A DNA stretch of 64,000 nt from Chloroflexota bacterium (GCA_016860845.1 BOKF01000028.1:1-64000); one strand, 5' to 3'; positions 56,188 to 64,000 are shown, numbered from the stretch's first letter. Program-made: numbers and translations. The notes: generated by a model from the sequence alone, not told the origin.

Positions 56188-56235
56188 TGCGTGAATTCTT
56201 TTCACGTATCACGCATCACGTATTACGTTTCACGG
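56180..56235. repeat. Eight-unit heptad array (ATGCGTG type) between kinase and regulator
   Basis: ATGCGTG, ATGCGTG, AATTCTT, TTCACGT, ATCACGC, ATCACGT, ATTACGT, TTCACGG in phase. The kinase stop (TGA 56185-56187) is in the first unit, and the regulator ATG is 11 nt after the end. Confidence 0.88.
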
Positions 56236-56245
56236 AGAAACAGCT

Positions 56246-57904
56246 ATGCCTCAACCAGCCAACATTCTCGTCGTCGAAGATCGCGCAGATTGGCAGGATA
56301 TTATCTGCCAGGCGATTGCGGAAAAAGGTCACATCACCTATTCGGCCACTTCCTACCAGGAAGCTGTAGACATGCTGGCCGCTCACCCATTTGACCTGGC
56401 CGTAGTTGACCCGGTGCTGGATGCCAGCAACCGCTTTAATCGGGATGGCTTAAGTGTTATCCAAAAGATTGGCGAGCTGCAGCCCGGGCTGCCGATCATG
56501 GTCATTACCGGTTCGCTGACCCACGATTTAAAAGCCAGTTTGCAGCACCTCTATCCCGGCGCGCCGGTTCTATTTAAGGAACGTTGGGATGCCGCCGAAT
56601 TTAGCTACCTGGTTGACCAGTTGATGGGCGTGAGCGCAAATCATGTGGCTAACGGGGCCGCCCCGGCTAACTCTGTGACCGATTTGATCCCTGTGCCGGA
56701 GTCCCTAACCAGCCAGGTGCCGGGCCATACCCGCGTCCTGCTGGTCGAAAATCGTGAAGATTGGCAGCAAATTGTGACGGCTGTTCTGGAAGAGGCCGGC
56801 TGCTTCTGGCGCGTGGCCGGCACAGCTCAGGAAGCGCTGCGCGAAATGGAACAGGAAAGTTTTCACCTGATCATCCTGGATCTGAAGCTGCAACAACCCA
56901 CGCTGCCGCTGCGCTCCACCGAAGGTTGGCTGCTGCTTGATCATCTCGTCGAAACGCAGCCTGTCACCAAAATTGTCGTCTTGAGCGGCAAAGCCGGCCC
57001 CGGCGACGTGGCCGATTTGTTGACCCACTATCCGATTATCACCTTTATCGAAAAACAGAGTTTTACCCCCCAGGCGCTGCTGGCAGCGCTGGCCCAGGCA
57101 GTCCAAACGCCGGAATTACGCATCCAAACCTTCGGCCAGTTTCGCTTGTGGTGCGATGGCCGGGCCATCGAGGTGTGGGAGCGGCCTCAGGCCGAAACAG
57201 TGCTGAAACTGCTGCTGGTTCGCCGGGCGCGGGGCGGGCGGGCGGTCGCCGCCGACGAGTTGATCACCCGCCTCTGGCCCGATGCTGACGAGGAGGGCGG
57301 GCGCAAGAAGCTGCTGCCGCTCATCAGCAATGCCCGCCACACCCTGGAGCCGGACATCGAGCCGCGCGATTCCCATTTCATTTTGCGCAGTTCTAACGGC
57401 TACTTTTTCGATTTGGGCGAGGGCGTTACCTGGGATTTGCTAAGTTTCCGCGAGCACCTGCGCCAGGGCCGCCGGCTGGCCCGCGAAGAGCGCTGGGCCG
57501 AAGCCGCCGCAGAATTGGGAAAGGGCCGCGCCCTCTATCGGGGCGATTTTTTGGCCGAGGATCGCTACACCGATTGGGTCATCGAGATGCGCCGCGAAAT
57601 TGCCGCCGATTACTGTGATTTGCTGACCCTGCTGGCCGATGTTTATGCGCTGCTGGGCCAATATCCCCAGGCAATTGACGCCGGCGAAGCGGCGCTGCGC
57701 AAGGACCCGCTGCTGGAAGGCGTCTACCGCCGCCTGATGCGTTTTCATTATTGTCAGGGGGAAAAAGGCCAGGCCCTGCGGGTCTACCGTGACTGTCTTA
57801 AGCTGTTTGAGGAACTCTTTGGCGAGAGTCCCACCCTGGCCACCCGCGAGCTGTACCAGGCCATCGCCAACGATGAGCCGGTGGAGTGCCTGCCGAAGGA
57901 GTAA
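56246..57904 (+). CDS. Response regulator with two receiver domains and a BTAD/SARP-type output
   Basis: 552 aa. REC1 (about 1-125, Asp55 in LAVVDPVLD), REC2 (about 158-285, Asp212 in LIILDLKLQQ), then a winged-helix DNA-binding domain (about 290-385, VRTFGQFRLWCDGRAIEVWE-like segment) and a bacterial transcriptional activation domain (about 395-545, helical TPR-like). REC1 lacks a clear Lys-Pro motif at its end, so it may be a degenerate receiver. This output is typical of actinobacterial SARPs. It is paired with the GAF kinase upstream. Confidence 0.9.
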   Translation: MPQPANILVVEDRADWQDIICQAIAEKGHITYSATSYQEAVDMLAAHPFDLAVVDPVLDASNRFNRDGLSVIQKIGELQPGLPIMVITGSLTHDLKASLQHLYPGAPVLFKERWDAAEFSYLVDQLMGVSANHVANGAAPANSVTDLIPVPESLTSQVPGHTRVLLVENREDWQQIVTAVLEEAGCFWRVAGTAQEALREMEQESFHLIILDLKLQQPTLPLRSTEGWLLLDHLVETQPVTKIVVLSGKAGPGDVADLLTHYPIITFIEKQSFTPQALLAALAQAVQTPELRIQTFGQFRLWCDGRAIEVWERPQAETVLKLLLVRRARGGRAVAADELITRLWPDADEEGGRKKLLPLISNARHTLEPDIEPRDSHFILRSSNGYFFDLGEGVTWDLLSFREHLRQGRRLAREERWAEAAAELGKGRALYRGDFLAEDRYTDWVIEMRREIAADYCDLLTLLADVYALLGQYPQAIDAGEAALRKDPLLEGVYRRLMRFHYCQGEKGQALRVYRDCLKLFEELFGESPTLATRELYQAIANDEPVECLPKE

Positions 57905-57905
57905 T

Positions 57906-58223
57906 TCAGGCCGCCTTCTCTAGCGGAACATTGAAAAGTGCCTGGACATTCTGCCAATCTTGAGAACTGTGGGAAGCATGCCACAAATCATAGTTCTTTT
58001 GCAAGTTTAGCCAAAATTCAGGGGACGTATTCGGAAAAGCTCGGGATAAGCGTAAAGCCATTTCGGGTGTCACCGATTTGCGCTCATTCACAATCTGGGA
58101 GATGGCTTTTCTTGAAACACCCAGAGTTTCGGCCAATTTTGTATTGGAAACACCCAAAGGGGACAAATAAAGATTTCTCAATATCCGTCCCGGATGAGCG
58201 GGAGGTCTATTTCTAGTTCTCAT
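57906..58223 (-). CDS. higA: HigA-type antitoxin
   Basis: 105 aa. An XRE helix-turn-helix (about 25-80) includes NTKLAETLGVSRKAISQIVN and PEMALRLSRAFPNTSPEFWL, the pattern of the VapI/HigA family. The C-terminal FWLNLQKNYDLWHA helps bind toxin. It follows higB by 18 nt in the usual toxin-first order. It should repress its own promoter, whose palindromes lie at 58576-58611. Confidence 0.92.
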   Translation of the reverse strand: MRTRNRPPAHPGRILRNLYLSPLGVSNTKLAETLGVSRKAISQIVNERKSVTPEMALRLSRAFPNTSPEFWLNLQKNYDLWHASHSSQDWQNVQALFNVPLEKAA

Positions 58224-58241
58224 ACATAAAACTCTCTTGTC

Positions 58242-58520
58242 TTAATGATAATCCTCGTAATCTACTTCGTAAACACTGCCTTGTTCAAACCTAAAAGTTA
58301 TTCTCCAATTACCGGAAACCTTGACGGCCCACCTGTTATCTTTTTTGGGTTGTAACTGATGCAACCCCGAACCTGGAAAGTTAAGATCCTGAAGAGTAAT
58401 AGCTGCATCAAGTGTATCTAATATGTCGGCCAGTTTATCTACATGCTTGGGCTGGATACCCTTTTTTGTTCCCTCGTAGAAAAAGTCTTCCAATCCCTTA
58501 TGGCGAAACGTCTCGATCAT
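58242..58520 (-). CDS. higB: HigB-type ribosome-dependent RNase toxin (RelE superfamily)
   Basis: 92 aa. The RelE-like fold is indicated by IETFRHKGLEDFFYEGTKKG, LDTLDAAITLQDLNFPGSGL and the C-terminal WAVKVSGNWRITFRFEQGSV. HigB cleaves mRNA on the ribosome until neutralised by HigA. The gene precedes higA on the minus strand with an operator-rich promoter upstream. Confidence 0.92.
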   Translation of the reverse strand: MIETFRHKGLEDFFYEGTKKGIQPKHVDKLADILDTLDAAITLQDLNFPGSGLHQLQPKKDNRWAVKVSGNWRITFRFEQGSVYEVDYEDYH

Positions 58521-58575
58521 AAGCGTTTCGCCATTTTTAACTTGCTCATAAATTCTAGTTCGTAGTGAATATAGT

Positions 58576-58611
58576 CTCTAAAGTTAGAGGTATTGTAACC
58601 CTAAAGGTTAC
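58576..58611 (-). promoter_or_regulatory. Operators of higBA
   Basis: Two perfect palindromes, CTCTAA-AG-TTAGAG (58576-58589) and GTAACC-CTAAA-GGTTAC (58595-58611), overlap the -10 and spacer region of the higBA promoter. They are the expected sites for HigA autoregulation. Confidence 0.7.
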
Positions 58612-58620
58612 GGTTGTCAA
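58592..58620 (-). promoter_or_regulatory. Promoter of higBA
   Basis: On the minus strand TTGACA (58620-58615) and TACAAT (58597-58592) are spaced by 17 bp. The operator GTAACC-N5-GGTTAC lies in the spacer and covers part of the -10. Confidence 0.78.
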
Positions 58621-58734
58621 GTCCTCTTTGCCGCAACTCTTGAACCTATCTGCATTGACAGAGTGAGAATTTGGGTATATGGTGTGATTAGATTCAAAAG
58701 GAGCAGATTTCCGAGCAACGCAAAAGGAGTTTTT

Positions 58735-59286
58735 ATGAAAGTAGGTATTTTATCCGATATTCATGATAACGTCTGGAAATTAGCCGGGGCGCTGGCCGGC
58801 CTGCAGGAGGCCGAGGTTTTGATCTGCTGTGGCGACCTGTGCTCGCCGTTCATCATCGGCCTGCTGGCCGAAGGCTTCCGCGACCGGCCCATTCACATCG
58901 TCTTTGGCAACAACGACGCCGATCTGTTTCGCATTACCAACAATGCCAAAAAGTATGCCCACGTTCACCTGCACGGCGAATTTTTCCAGGCGGAACTGGG
59001 CGGCAAACACTTTGCCGTCAATCACTTCGATTACCTGGCCCGGCCCATCGCTGCCTCCGGCCAGTACGATGTGGTCTGCTACGGCCACAACCACATCTAC
59101 AAGATCGAGCCGGTAGGCCGTACCCTGACCATCAATCCCGGAGCGATCATGGGCTACGACCCCGTCGGCAAAAAGGACATCCCTTCGACGTTTGTGCTCT
59201 ACGAGACCGAGACCGGGAGCGCCTCCGGCTATGAAGTCGGGGCAGCTCAGGTTATTCTTTATACCCACCAGGATAATAGTGAATAG
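58735..59286 (+). CDS. YfcE/MJ0936-like metallophosphoesterase
   Basis: About 183 aa from the ATG at 58735 with AAAGGAG upstream; codons before it are not part of the conserved protein. Motifs: ILSDIHDN (metal site), CCGDLCS, FGNNDAD, HGEFF and CYGHNHIYK. The family hydrolyses phosphodiesters in the cytosol. The neighbours are higBA and dps; no operon is evident. Confidence 0.9.
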   Translation: MKVGILSDIHDNVWKLAGALAGLQEAEVLICCGDLCSPFIIGLLAEGFRDRPIHIVFGNNDADLFRITNNAKKYAHVHLHGEFFQAELGGKHFAVNHFDYLARPIAASGQYDVVCYGHNHIYKIEPVGRTLTINPGAIMGYDPVGKKDIPSTFVLYETETGSASGYEVGAAQVILYTHQDNSE

Positions 59287-59412
59287 CTCTTCTGGTATCT
59301 CCGAAACCACTCCAACGGGTGTTACTGGCCCGGAGAAAAAGGGGTATAAATTTAGCTAGGGCTTTTATTTTTACAAATTATTGTGAAAAAGTTCACCTTA
59401 AAGGAGAAAAAA

Positions 59413-59943
59413 ATGGCAACCAAAACCAAAACACAGGAAAATTCACGCCCGGCAGTACGGATGATCAAGACCAGCCACGATCTTCCGAAAGAAACTCGTG
59501 AGGAGATGGTGCGACTCTTGAATCAACACTTGGCTGACACATTTGACCTTTTCAGCCAGACCAAGCAAGCCCACTGGAATGTAAAAGGTCCACAGTTTTA
59601 TCAACTTCATGAACTTTATGACGAGCTGGCCGGAGAGTTGCTGGGCTACGTAGATATGATTGCCGAGCGGGCGACGGCTCTCGGCGGGACAGCCACGGGC
59701 ACGGTTCGCATGGCCGCGCAGGCTACACGCCTGCCTGAGTTTAAGGACAGCCCTATTGGCAGCCGGGAGAGCGTGCAACTGTTGGTCGAGCGCTACGCCG
59801 TACTGGCCGAATCTACCCGCCAGGGAATTGACACCGCCGACGAGGCGGGAGACGCGGATACAGCCGACCTGCTGACGGATGTCTCTCGCGGCCTGGATAA
59901 GTCTTTATGGTTCCTGGAGGCCCACATTCAGCAAGGCGAGTAG
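59413..59943 (+). CDS. dps: Dps ferritin-like DNA-protection protein
   Basis: About 176 aa from the ATG at 59413 (AAGGAG 7 nt upstream); an upstream in-frame GTG is rejected. The ferroxidase residues are visible in FSQTKQAHWNVKGPQFYQLH and DELAGELLGYVDMIAERATA. The Lys-rich N-terminus (TKTKTQENSRPAVRMIKTSH) fits DNA-binding. Dps dodecamers store iron and shield DNA in oxidative stress. A terminator follows at 60010. Confidence 0.93.
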   Translation: MATKTKTQENSRPAVRMIKTSHDLPKETREEMVRLLNQHLADTFDLFSQTKQAHWNVKGPQFYQLHELYDELAGELLGYVDMIAERATALGGTATGTVRMAAQATRLPEFKDSPIGSRESVQLLVERYAVLAESTRQGIDTADEAGDADTADLLTDVSRGLDKSLWFLEAHIQQGE

Positions 59944-60351
59944 CTCATTCCGGGCTATAGTTAATACTTTACCCACTTGAGCGAGAAAAAGTTAAGAAAA
60001 TAACCCATGAGAGCTATCCCAAAGATAGCTCTTTTTTCTTGTCAAAAATCACCCCTGTGAGGGAGAGGCAAGTGAAGGGGAAGTGGTACGATTCAAAATA
60101 TCTATGCGGCAAAGTAGGCAAGCTTTGAAGGTTTGGGGGTGGCTGTATCATCTCCTCCTCTAGCGCAAAAGCTTATGGCACAGAACAGACTCACCCTCTG
60201 GATTATTAACCATACGCCTACCTGGCAGGTAATTCTTAGGTATGCAGTGACGACCGGCAACCAATGACCCCTGTCACTTTATCCCATTGAAAATCCAAAG
60301 TATCCAGGTTCATAATTGGTGCCCCACCGTAGTTGTATTTGAGGAAGCCTG
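59944..60351 (+). other. Intergenic region after dps
   Basis: The dps terminator (60010-60037) is in the first 100 nt. The rest has no convincing gene or promoter; a 30-codon frame near 60176 is not called. Confidence 0.5.
60010..60037 (+). terminator. Terminator of dps
   Basis: AGAGCTATC (60010-60018) pairs with GATAGCTCT (60024-60032) across CCAAA and is followed by a T-run. Confidence 0.9.
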
Positions 60352-60951
60352 ATGAAGAAAAACATTCAAGCTACTGCGACAATGCCAGCCGGTACGCTTA
60401 CCCTGGATCCAGCTCCCGATCTCCGGGCATTGCTTTACAGCCTACACGCGGTGCGAGATGGAGATTTTTCCGTGCGCCTGCCGGGCGATTGGACGGGCCT
60501 GGAAGGGAAAATCGCCGACACGTTCAATGAGATGGTCACTGCCAACCAGAAAATGGCCGAGGAATTACGGCGTGTAGGCCAGGTAGTGGGTAAGGAGGGA
60601 AAAACGCGGGAACGGACCCGCTTTAATTTATCCAAGGGCGCCTGGGGCGAGATGGAGGTTTCGGTCAACACGCTCATTGACGACCTGCTCAGGCCGACCA
60701 CAGAAGTGACGCGGACCATCGCCGCCGTCGCCGAGGGGAATCTGACCCAAACCGTCAGGCTGGATGTGGACGGGCGGCCACTGGAAGGCGAATTCCTGCG
60801 CTCGGCCACGATTGTTAATACCATTCGATATGGGCTAACGCCCGCTTCGCGTCAGGATGATTTTCGGCTCATTGACGCACTCTTCGATACGCCTTTAGCT
60901 TTGCTCAAGGCTACTCAGGGTGCGATTACAAAAACTCCGAACTTAGGCTAA
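60352..60951 (+). pseudogene. Truncated HAMP-repeat signalling protein
   Basis: 199 aa. Residues about 30-165 contain HAMP-like units (RALLYSLHAVRDGDFSVRLP, EVTRTIAAVAEGNLTQTVRL) and a spacer (EVSVNTLIDDLLRPT). These are the first units of the large multi-HAMP hybrid kinases, which usually continue for a thousand residues. After the segment FLRSATIVNTI the sequence departs (RYGLTPASRQDDF) and stops after 40 residues. It is most likely a 5' remnant; an independent short protein is possible. It is convergent with the VOC gene, with overlapping ends. Confidence 0.65.
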
Positions 60952-61413
60952 TTCTTCCTCATCCAACACGGCCAGCAATTTCTCCGCGGGCAGCGGGACA
61001 TTGACCCCACGCCATAGTTTTTCTCCCCCTGACTCGTGCCGGGTGTCCCAATAAATTTCCAGACCATTGCCATCCGGGTCGTCAAAGTAGATGGCCCAAC
61101 TAATCAGATGATCCACTGCTGCCGCCGAGACGCCAGCTTCAGTCAGAGCCTGGTAGGCCAAGGCCAGAGAGCGGCGGTCGGGGACTTCAAAGGCCACGTG
61201 GTAGAGGCCGGTGCCATAGGGATGCGGCTGGGGCGCGGTAGGCCCGACATTTTGCAGGGCAATTTCATGGTGAAAATCGCCGCCGCTCAGAAAAGCGTAA
61301 TGATCCCCCACCCGTTCGATCACTTTCAGGCTGAAGAAGCGGGTATAAAAATCCACCGCTCGCTCCAAATCACGCACCTTCAGATGGGCGTGTCCGATTT
61401 TGGTCTGGTACAT
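60943..61413 (-). CDS. VOC-family (glyoxalase/extradiol dioxygenase-like) protein
   Basis: 156 aa. Two beta-alpha-beta-beta-beta modules; likely metal ligands are His in TKIGHAHLKVRD, His in LYHVAFEVPD and Glu in NGLEIYWDTRH. The pattern FYTRFFSLKVIERVGDHYAF resembles catechol 2,3-dioxygenase-like VOC proteins. Substrate unknown. It is convergent with the HAMP remnant. Confidence 0.88.
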   Translation of the reverse strand: MYQTKIGHAHLKVRDLERAVDFYTRFFSLKVIERVGDHYAFLSGGDFHHEIALQNVGPTAPQPHPYGTGLYHVAFEVPDRRSLALAYQALTEAGVSAAAVDHLISWAIYFDDPDGNGLEIYWDTRHESGGEKLWRGVNVPLPAEKLLAVLDEEELA

Positions 61414-61581
61414 CGTGCCTCCTTAGTTAAACCTCGTAGGACAAGCTGTTAGCTTGTCTCCCCTTTGGACAAATTAACAATTTACCCTACAACATACCTG
61501 CCTCTTCAAGTTTGCGCAAAATCGCAGCATAGAGCATCATGTTGGGCAGTCAGAACAAATGTGTCATTAGAAGGACCATAG

Positions 61582-62814
61582 ATGGGACAATCTATTAATT
61601 TACTCCACCTGGCCGATATTCACATCGGCATGGAAAATTACGGCCGGCTTGACCCGAAATCGGGCTTGAACAGCCGGGTGGTGGATTTCTTGCGCCGCTT
61701 AAGCCAGGCGATTGACATGGCCCTGGAGCGAGAGGTGGATGTCTGCATCTTTGCCGGCGATGCCTACAAAAACCAGCGGCCCAATCCTACCTTTCAGCGG
61801 GAGTTTGCCCGGCGCATCAAGCGCCTGGCCGGGGAAGGCGTCCCGGTCATCCTGCTGGTTGGCAACCACGATATGGCCACCGCCGACCGGGCGGCGAGCA
61901 GCCTGGATATTTTTGGCGTGCTGGACGTGCCGGGGGTCATCGTGGCTGACCGGGAGCAGGTCCATCAAATTACCTGCCGGCGGGGCCAGCCGCTGCAAGT
62001 GGCAACGGTGCCCTATCCCCAGCGCAGCCGGCTGCTGGCCCGGGAGCAGTATCAAAACCTGACCCTGGAGGACCTGGATATGGAATTGGGCCGGATTCTG
62101 GGTGAAAACCTGGCCGACCTGGCCGCCGAGGTCCAGGAACAGCCGGATATTCCCGCCGTACTGACCGCCCATCTGTCGGTGAGCGGGGCCAAGCATGGCA
62201 GCGAGCAGAGCGTGATGATTGGCCGGGATGTGGTGGTCATGAAAAGCCTGCTGGCCGACCCGGCCTGGGATTACGTGGCCCTGGGCCACATCCACAAGCA
62301 TCAAGAGCTAAACGGCGGCCAGCACCCGCCGATTGTTTACCCCGGCAGCCTGGAACGGATTGATTTTGGGGAAGAGGGGGAGCGCAAAGGCTTTGTCATG
62401 GTCGAGCTGGAACGAGGCCGCGCTGAGTGGGAGTTTGTGCCGGTAGAGGCCCGCCGCTTTGTAACCATTCGTATGGACATCCGGCAGCAGGCGGAGCCGA
62501 TGACCGCCATTTTGGATGAGTTGGAGCAGCACCCTGTGGACGGGGCCATCGTGCGGGTCATCGTCAAGGCCACCGAGGCCCAGGAAATTCTGCTCGACGA
62601 GAAGCCGATGCGCCAGGCGCTGCGCGGCGCCAGCTATGTCGCCAGCATCGTGCGTGATATTGACCGGCCCCAGCGCCACCGGCTGGGCGGCATTTCCGCC
62701 GAGGAGCTGACGCCCCAGGAGGCGCTGGAACTTTACCTGGACTCCAAGGGGGTTTCGGAGGAACGAAAGGCGCAGTTGGTGCGCTATGCGGAAGCGATTT
62801 TTAGGGAAGAGTGA
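61582..62814 (+). CDS. sbcD: SbcD/Mre11-like DNA-repair exonuclease
   Basis: 410 aa. Metallophosphoesterase motifs: LLHLADIHIGMEN (I), FAGDAYKNQRPNPT (II), VGNHD (III), His in AVLTAHLSVSG (IV) and YVALGHIHKHQELN (V). The C-terminal domain after 280 fits SbcD, which works with SbcC ATPase in double-strand end processing. Here the next gene is a hypothetical protein on the other strand, so the SbcC partner must be elsewhere or absent. Confidence 0.88.
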   Translation: MGQSINLLHLADIHIGMENYGRLDPKSGLNSRVVDFLRRLSQAIDMALEREVDVCIFAGDAYKNQRPNPTFQREFARRIKRLAGEGVPVILLVGNHDMATADRAASSLDIFGVLDVPGVIVADREQVHQITCRRGQPLQVATVPYPQRSRLLAREQYQNLTLEDLDMELGRILGENLADLAAEVQEQPDIPAVLTAHLSVSGAKHGSEQSVMIGRDVVVMKSLLADPAWDYVALGHIHKHQELNGGQHPPIVYPGSLERIDFGEEGERKGFVMVELERGRAEWEFVPVEARRFVTIRMDIRQQAEPMTAILDELEQHPVDGAIVRVIVKATEAQEILLDEKPMRQALRGASYVASIVRDIDRPQRHRLGGISAEELTPQEALELYLDSKGVSEERKAQLVRYAEAIFREE

Positions 62815-62815
62815 A

Positions 62816-62843
62816 GACGACCGCCGACCGCTGACGGCAGACC
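62816..62843. repeat. Left heptad arm (GCCGACC type)
   Basis: GACGACC, GCCGACC, GCTGACG, GCAGACC in phase just after the sbcD stop. Its reverse-complement-like partner lies at 63487-63515 on the far side of the gene at 62889-63479. Confidence 0.75.
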
Positions 62844-62858
62844 ACCGTATAGTGGAAT

Positions 62859-62892
62859 TTAGGAGTGAAAAAGTGCACTTTTTCACTCCTAA
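62859..62892. terminator. Perfect 34-bp palindrome, bidirectional terminator
   Basis: TTAGGAGTGAAAAAGTG (62859-62875) and its exact complement (62876-62892) have A- and T-runs inside the arms. It overlaps the stop codon of the 62889 gene and follows sbcD by 45 nt, so it can end both convergent transcripts. Confidence 0.8.
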
Positions 62893-63479
62893 GCACAGAA
62901 GATAAGAGTATCTTTACTCAAATCTTCTGGTAATAAATCATTCTCTATTGAGTAATAACCAGTATCAACGGCAAAGGGCGGCAAATTTAGAGCCTGAGTT
63001 AAAACGTCTTGGATTTCGTCACCAATCAGATGTTCTTCAGACCAATCATCATCAGTAGCAGTTTTAATTACACGTTCAAAAATGTTACGAACATTGGCCA
63101 AAGCATATGGGACTTGAATAGTTTCACAAAGCTTTTCAGCATCACCCCCTTTTGGGAGTGAAAACTCAGTCTCTGCTTCAAAGTAATCAGGGATTGAATT
63201 GTATTCATCAATTAATTCGCCTGACTTGTACAACCAATATAAAAACAAGTCACCGTCGTGTACAAAAACAGCCAGGATAGGACACTGAAACACCTTTGAA
63301 AGTTCCGAACCTAACCTACAAAGAATTTCCATGTCATCCTCTGACTCCTTGTCGAAAACAACAGTACAATCATTCACCATTGGCGAAACATATGCCTGAC
63401 GCTTGGACTGCTTCAAGAAGTCAGCAATATTCTGTTGCTTAACACCTTTGACTGTAATTTTAGTATAGAAAATCCCCAT
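62889..63479 (-). CDS. Hypothetical protein between inverted heptad arms
   Basis: 196 aa, soluble, acidic. Segments such as ILAVFVHDGDLFLYWLYKSG and ELIDEYNSIPDYFEAE suggest a compact alpha/beta fold; I have seen similar uncharacterised bacterial proteins but cannot name a family. Its base composition is clearly more AT-rich than sbcD and dcd. It is bounded by related heptad arms at 62816-62843 and 63487-63515, so it looks like an inserted gene. Confidence 0.72.
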   Translation of the reverse strand: MGIFYTKITVKGVKQQNIADFLKQSKRQAYVSPMVNDCTVVFDKESEDDMEILCRLGSELSKVFQCPILAVFVHDGDLFLYWLYKSGELIDEYNSIPDYFEAETEFSLPKGGDAEKLCETIQVPYALANVRNIFERVIKTATDDDWSEEHLIGDEIQDVLTQALNLPPFAVDTGYYSIENDLLPEDLSKDTLIFCA

Positions 63480-63486
63480 ACACTGA

Positions 63487-63515
63487 TCTCAGCAGTCAAC
63501 GGTCGGTCGTCTGCG
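63487..63515. repeat. Right heptad arm (CGGTCGT type)
   Basis: CAGCAGT, CAACGGT, CGGTCGT, CTGCGGT, CAGCCCA-like units. The reverse complement resembles the arm at 62816-62843. The dcd stop codon (63517-63519) is immediately adjacent. Confidence 0.7.
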
Positions 63516-63516
63516 G

Positions 63517-64000
63517 TCAGCCCACCTTGGGCAGCGTAATCCCTACCTGCTTCTGGTACTTACCCTTCTTGTCGGCGTAGGAGACGCGGCAGGGTTCGTC
63601 GGCCTGGAAGAAGATGACCTGGGCAATGCCTTCGTTGGCGTAGATGCGGGCCGGCAGGGGGGTGGTGTTGGAAATTTCCAGGGTGACAAAACCTTCCCAT
63701 TCCGGCTCAAAGGGGGTGACGTTGACGATGATGCCGCAGCGGGCGTAGGTTGACTTGCCCACGCACAGAGTCAGCACGTCGCGGGGAATGCGGAAGTACT
63801 CGACCGTCTGGGCCAGGGCAAAGGAGTTGGGCGGAATGGTGCAAATATCGCCTTTAAACTCCACAAAAGAGCGGTTGTCAAACCGTTTGGGGTCTACGAC
63901 GGTGGTATTGACATTGGTAAAAATCTTGAATTCGTCGGCCACCCGAATATCGTAGCCGTAGGAGGAGACACCAAAGGAAATGACCCCCTCCCTGACCTGG
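63517..64000 (-). CDS. dcd: dCTP deaminase, 5' end outside the window
   Basis: The frame runs off the window, with [18 protein letters not shown] readable near the edge and about 161 codons present. Conserved parts: [54 protein letters not shown] (Glu of the active site) and [19 protein letters not shown]. Dcd deaminates dCTP to dUTP for thymidylate synthesis. Its 3' end lies beside the right heptad arm. Confidence 0.93.
   Translation of the reverse strand, partial: QVREGVISFGVSSYGYDIRVADEFKIFTNVNTTVVDPKRFDNRSFVEFKGDICTIPPNSFALAQTVEYFRIPRDVLTLCVGKSTYARCGIIVNVTPFEPEWEGFVTLEISNTTPLPARIYANEGIAQVIFFQADEPCRVSYADKKGKYQKQVGITLPKVG

Overview
The window looks like one chromosomal stretch from a Chloroflexota bacterium, most likely class Anaerolineae. 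The evidence is indirect. Most genes are GC-rich. Secreted proteins combine SBBP or Asp-box propellers, a type I dockerin and short YFPQLFNK or VYLPLIGK motifs that I associate with this phylum. serS has a T-box leader. The sortase and anti-sigma proteins have the long proline or propeller linkers common there. No 16S gene is present, so the placement is an inference.

Layout. 1-10 kb: a large secreted SBBP/YVTN/dockerin protein, an Asp-box exoprotein, an ECF sigma factor with an anti-sigma-like partner, and tryptophanase. 10-20 kb: an HNH nuclease pair; a minus-strand envelope cluster (TlpA-like thioredoxin, diverged Lgt, sortase, DUF6391) ending in holA; prmA; an SDR dehydrogenase; rsmE; two duplicated single-domain response regulators; SCO1. 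20-34 kb: a RecB/AddB-type Fe-S nuclease, a subtilisin, a glycosyltransferase, a GIY-YIG protein, a TyrA-like dehydrogenase, an HD hydrolase, an M50 protease, MscS, T-box-serS and gph. 34.2-41.6 kb: a visibly AT-rich island. 41.6-52 kb: an MBL hydrolase, two tRNA-Ser genes, a degenerate histidine kinase, the pyrimidine genes pyrFE-pyrD-pyrK, an orphan HsdS, a DHH phosphoesterase and DUF427. 52-64 kb: an MBL/4-GAF kinase/two-receiver-BTAD regulator cluster, higBA, a YfcE-like phosphoesterase, dps, a truncated HAMP protein, a VOC protein, SbcD-like nuclease, a hypothetical cargo gene and the 3' part of dcd.

The best candidate for an undescribed system is the island operon at 36906-41359. It encodes a polytopic SPFH (band 7) protein, a TPR-like protein fused to a LexA/S24 autoprotease domain with no DNA-binding domain, and a second S24-domain protein whose Ser and Lys catalytic residues are replaced by Gly and Arg. 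The first protease keeps the Ala-Gly cleavage site and the Ser and Lys at LexA-like spacing; the second has lost all three. I infer a membrane-associated, proteolysis-gated stress or defence switch with an active protease and an inactive paralogue.

The second theme is repeats. More than a dozen intergenic loci share one architecture: tandem 7-nt units running in one direction, a short spacer, then reverse-complement units, often all in heptad phase. The heptamer differs between loci, but some loci share one. These arrays supply stop codons to several genes, abut the start codons of holA and lgt, sit in frame inside an HD-domain gene, and at 62816-63515 flank a foreign-looking gene as inverted arms. 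A 176-bp MITE-like element with 17-bp terminal inverted repeats lies upstream of the serS T-box.
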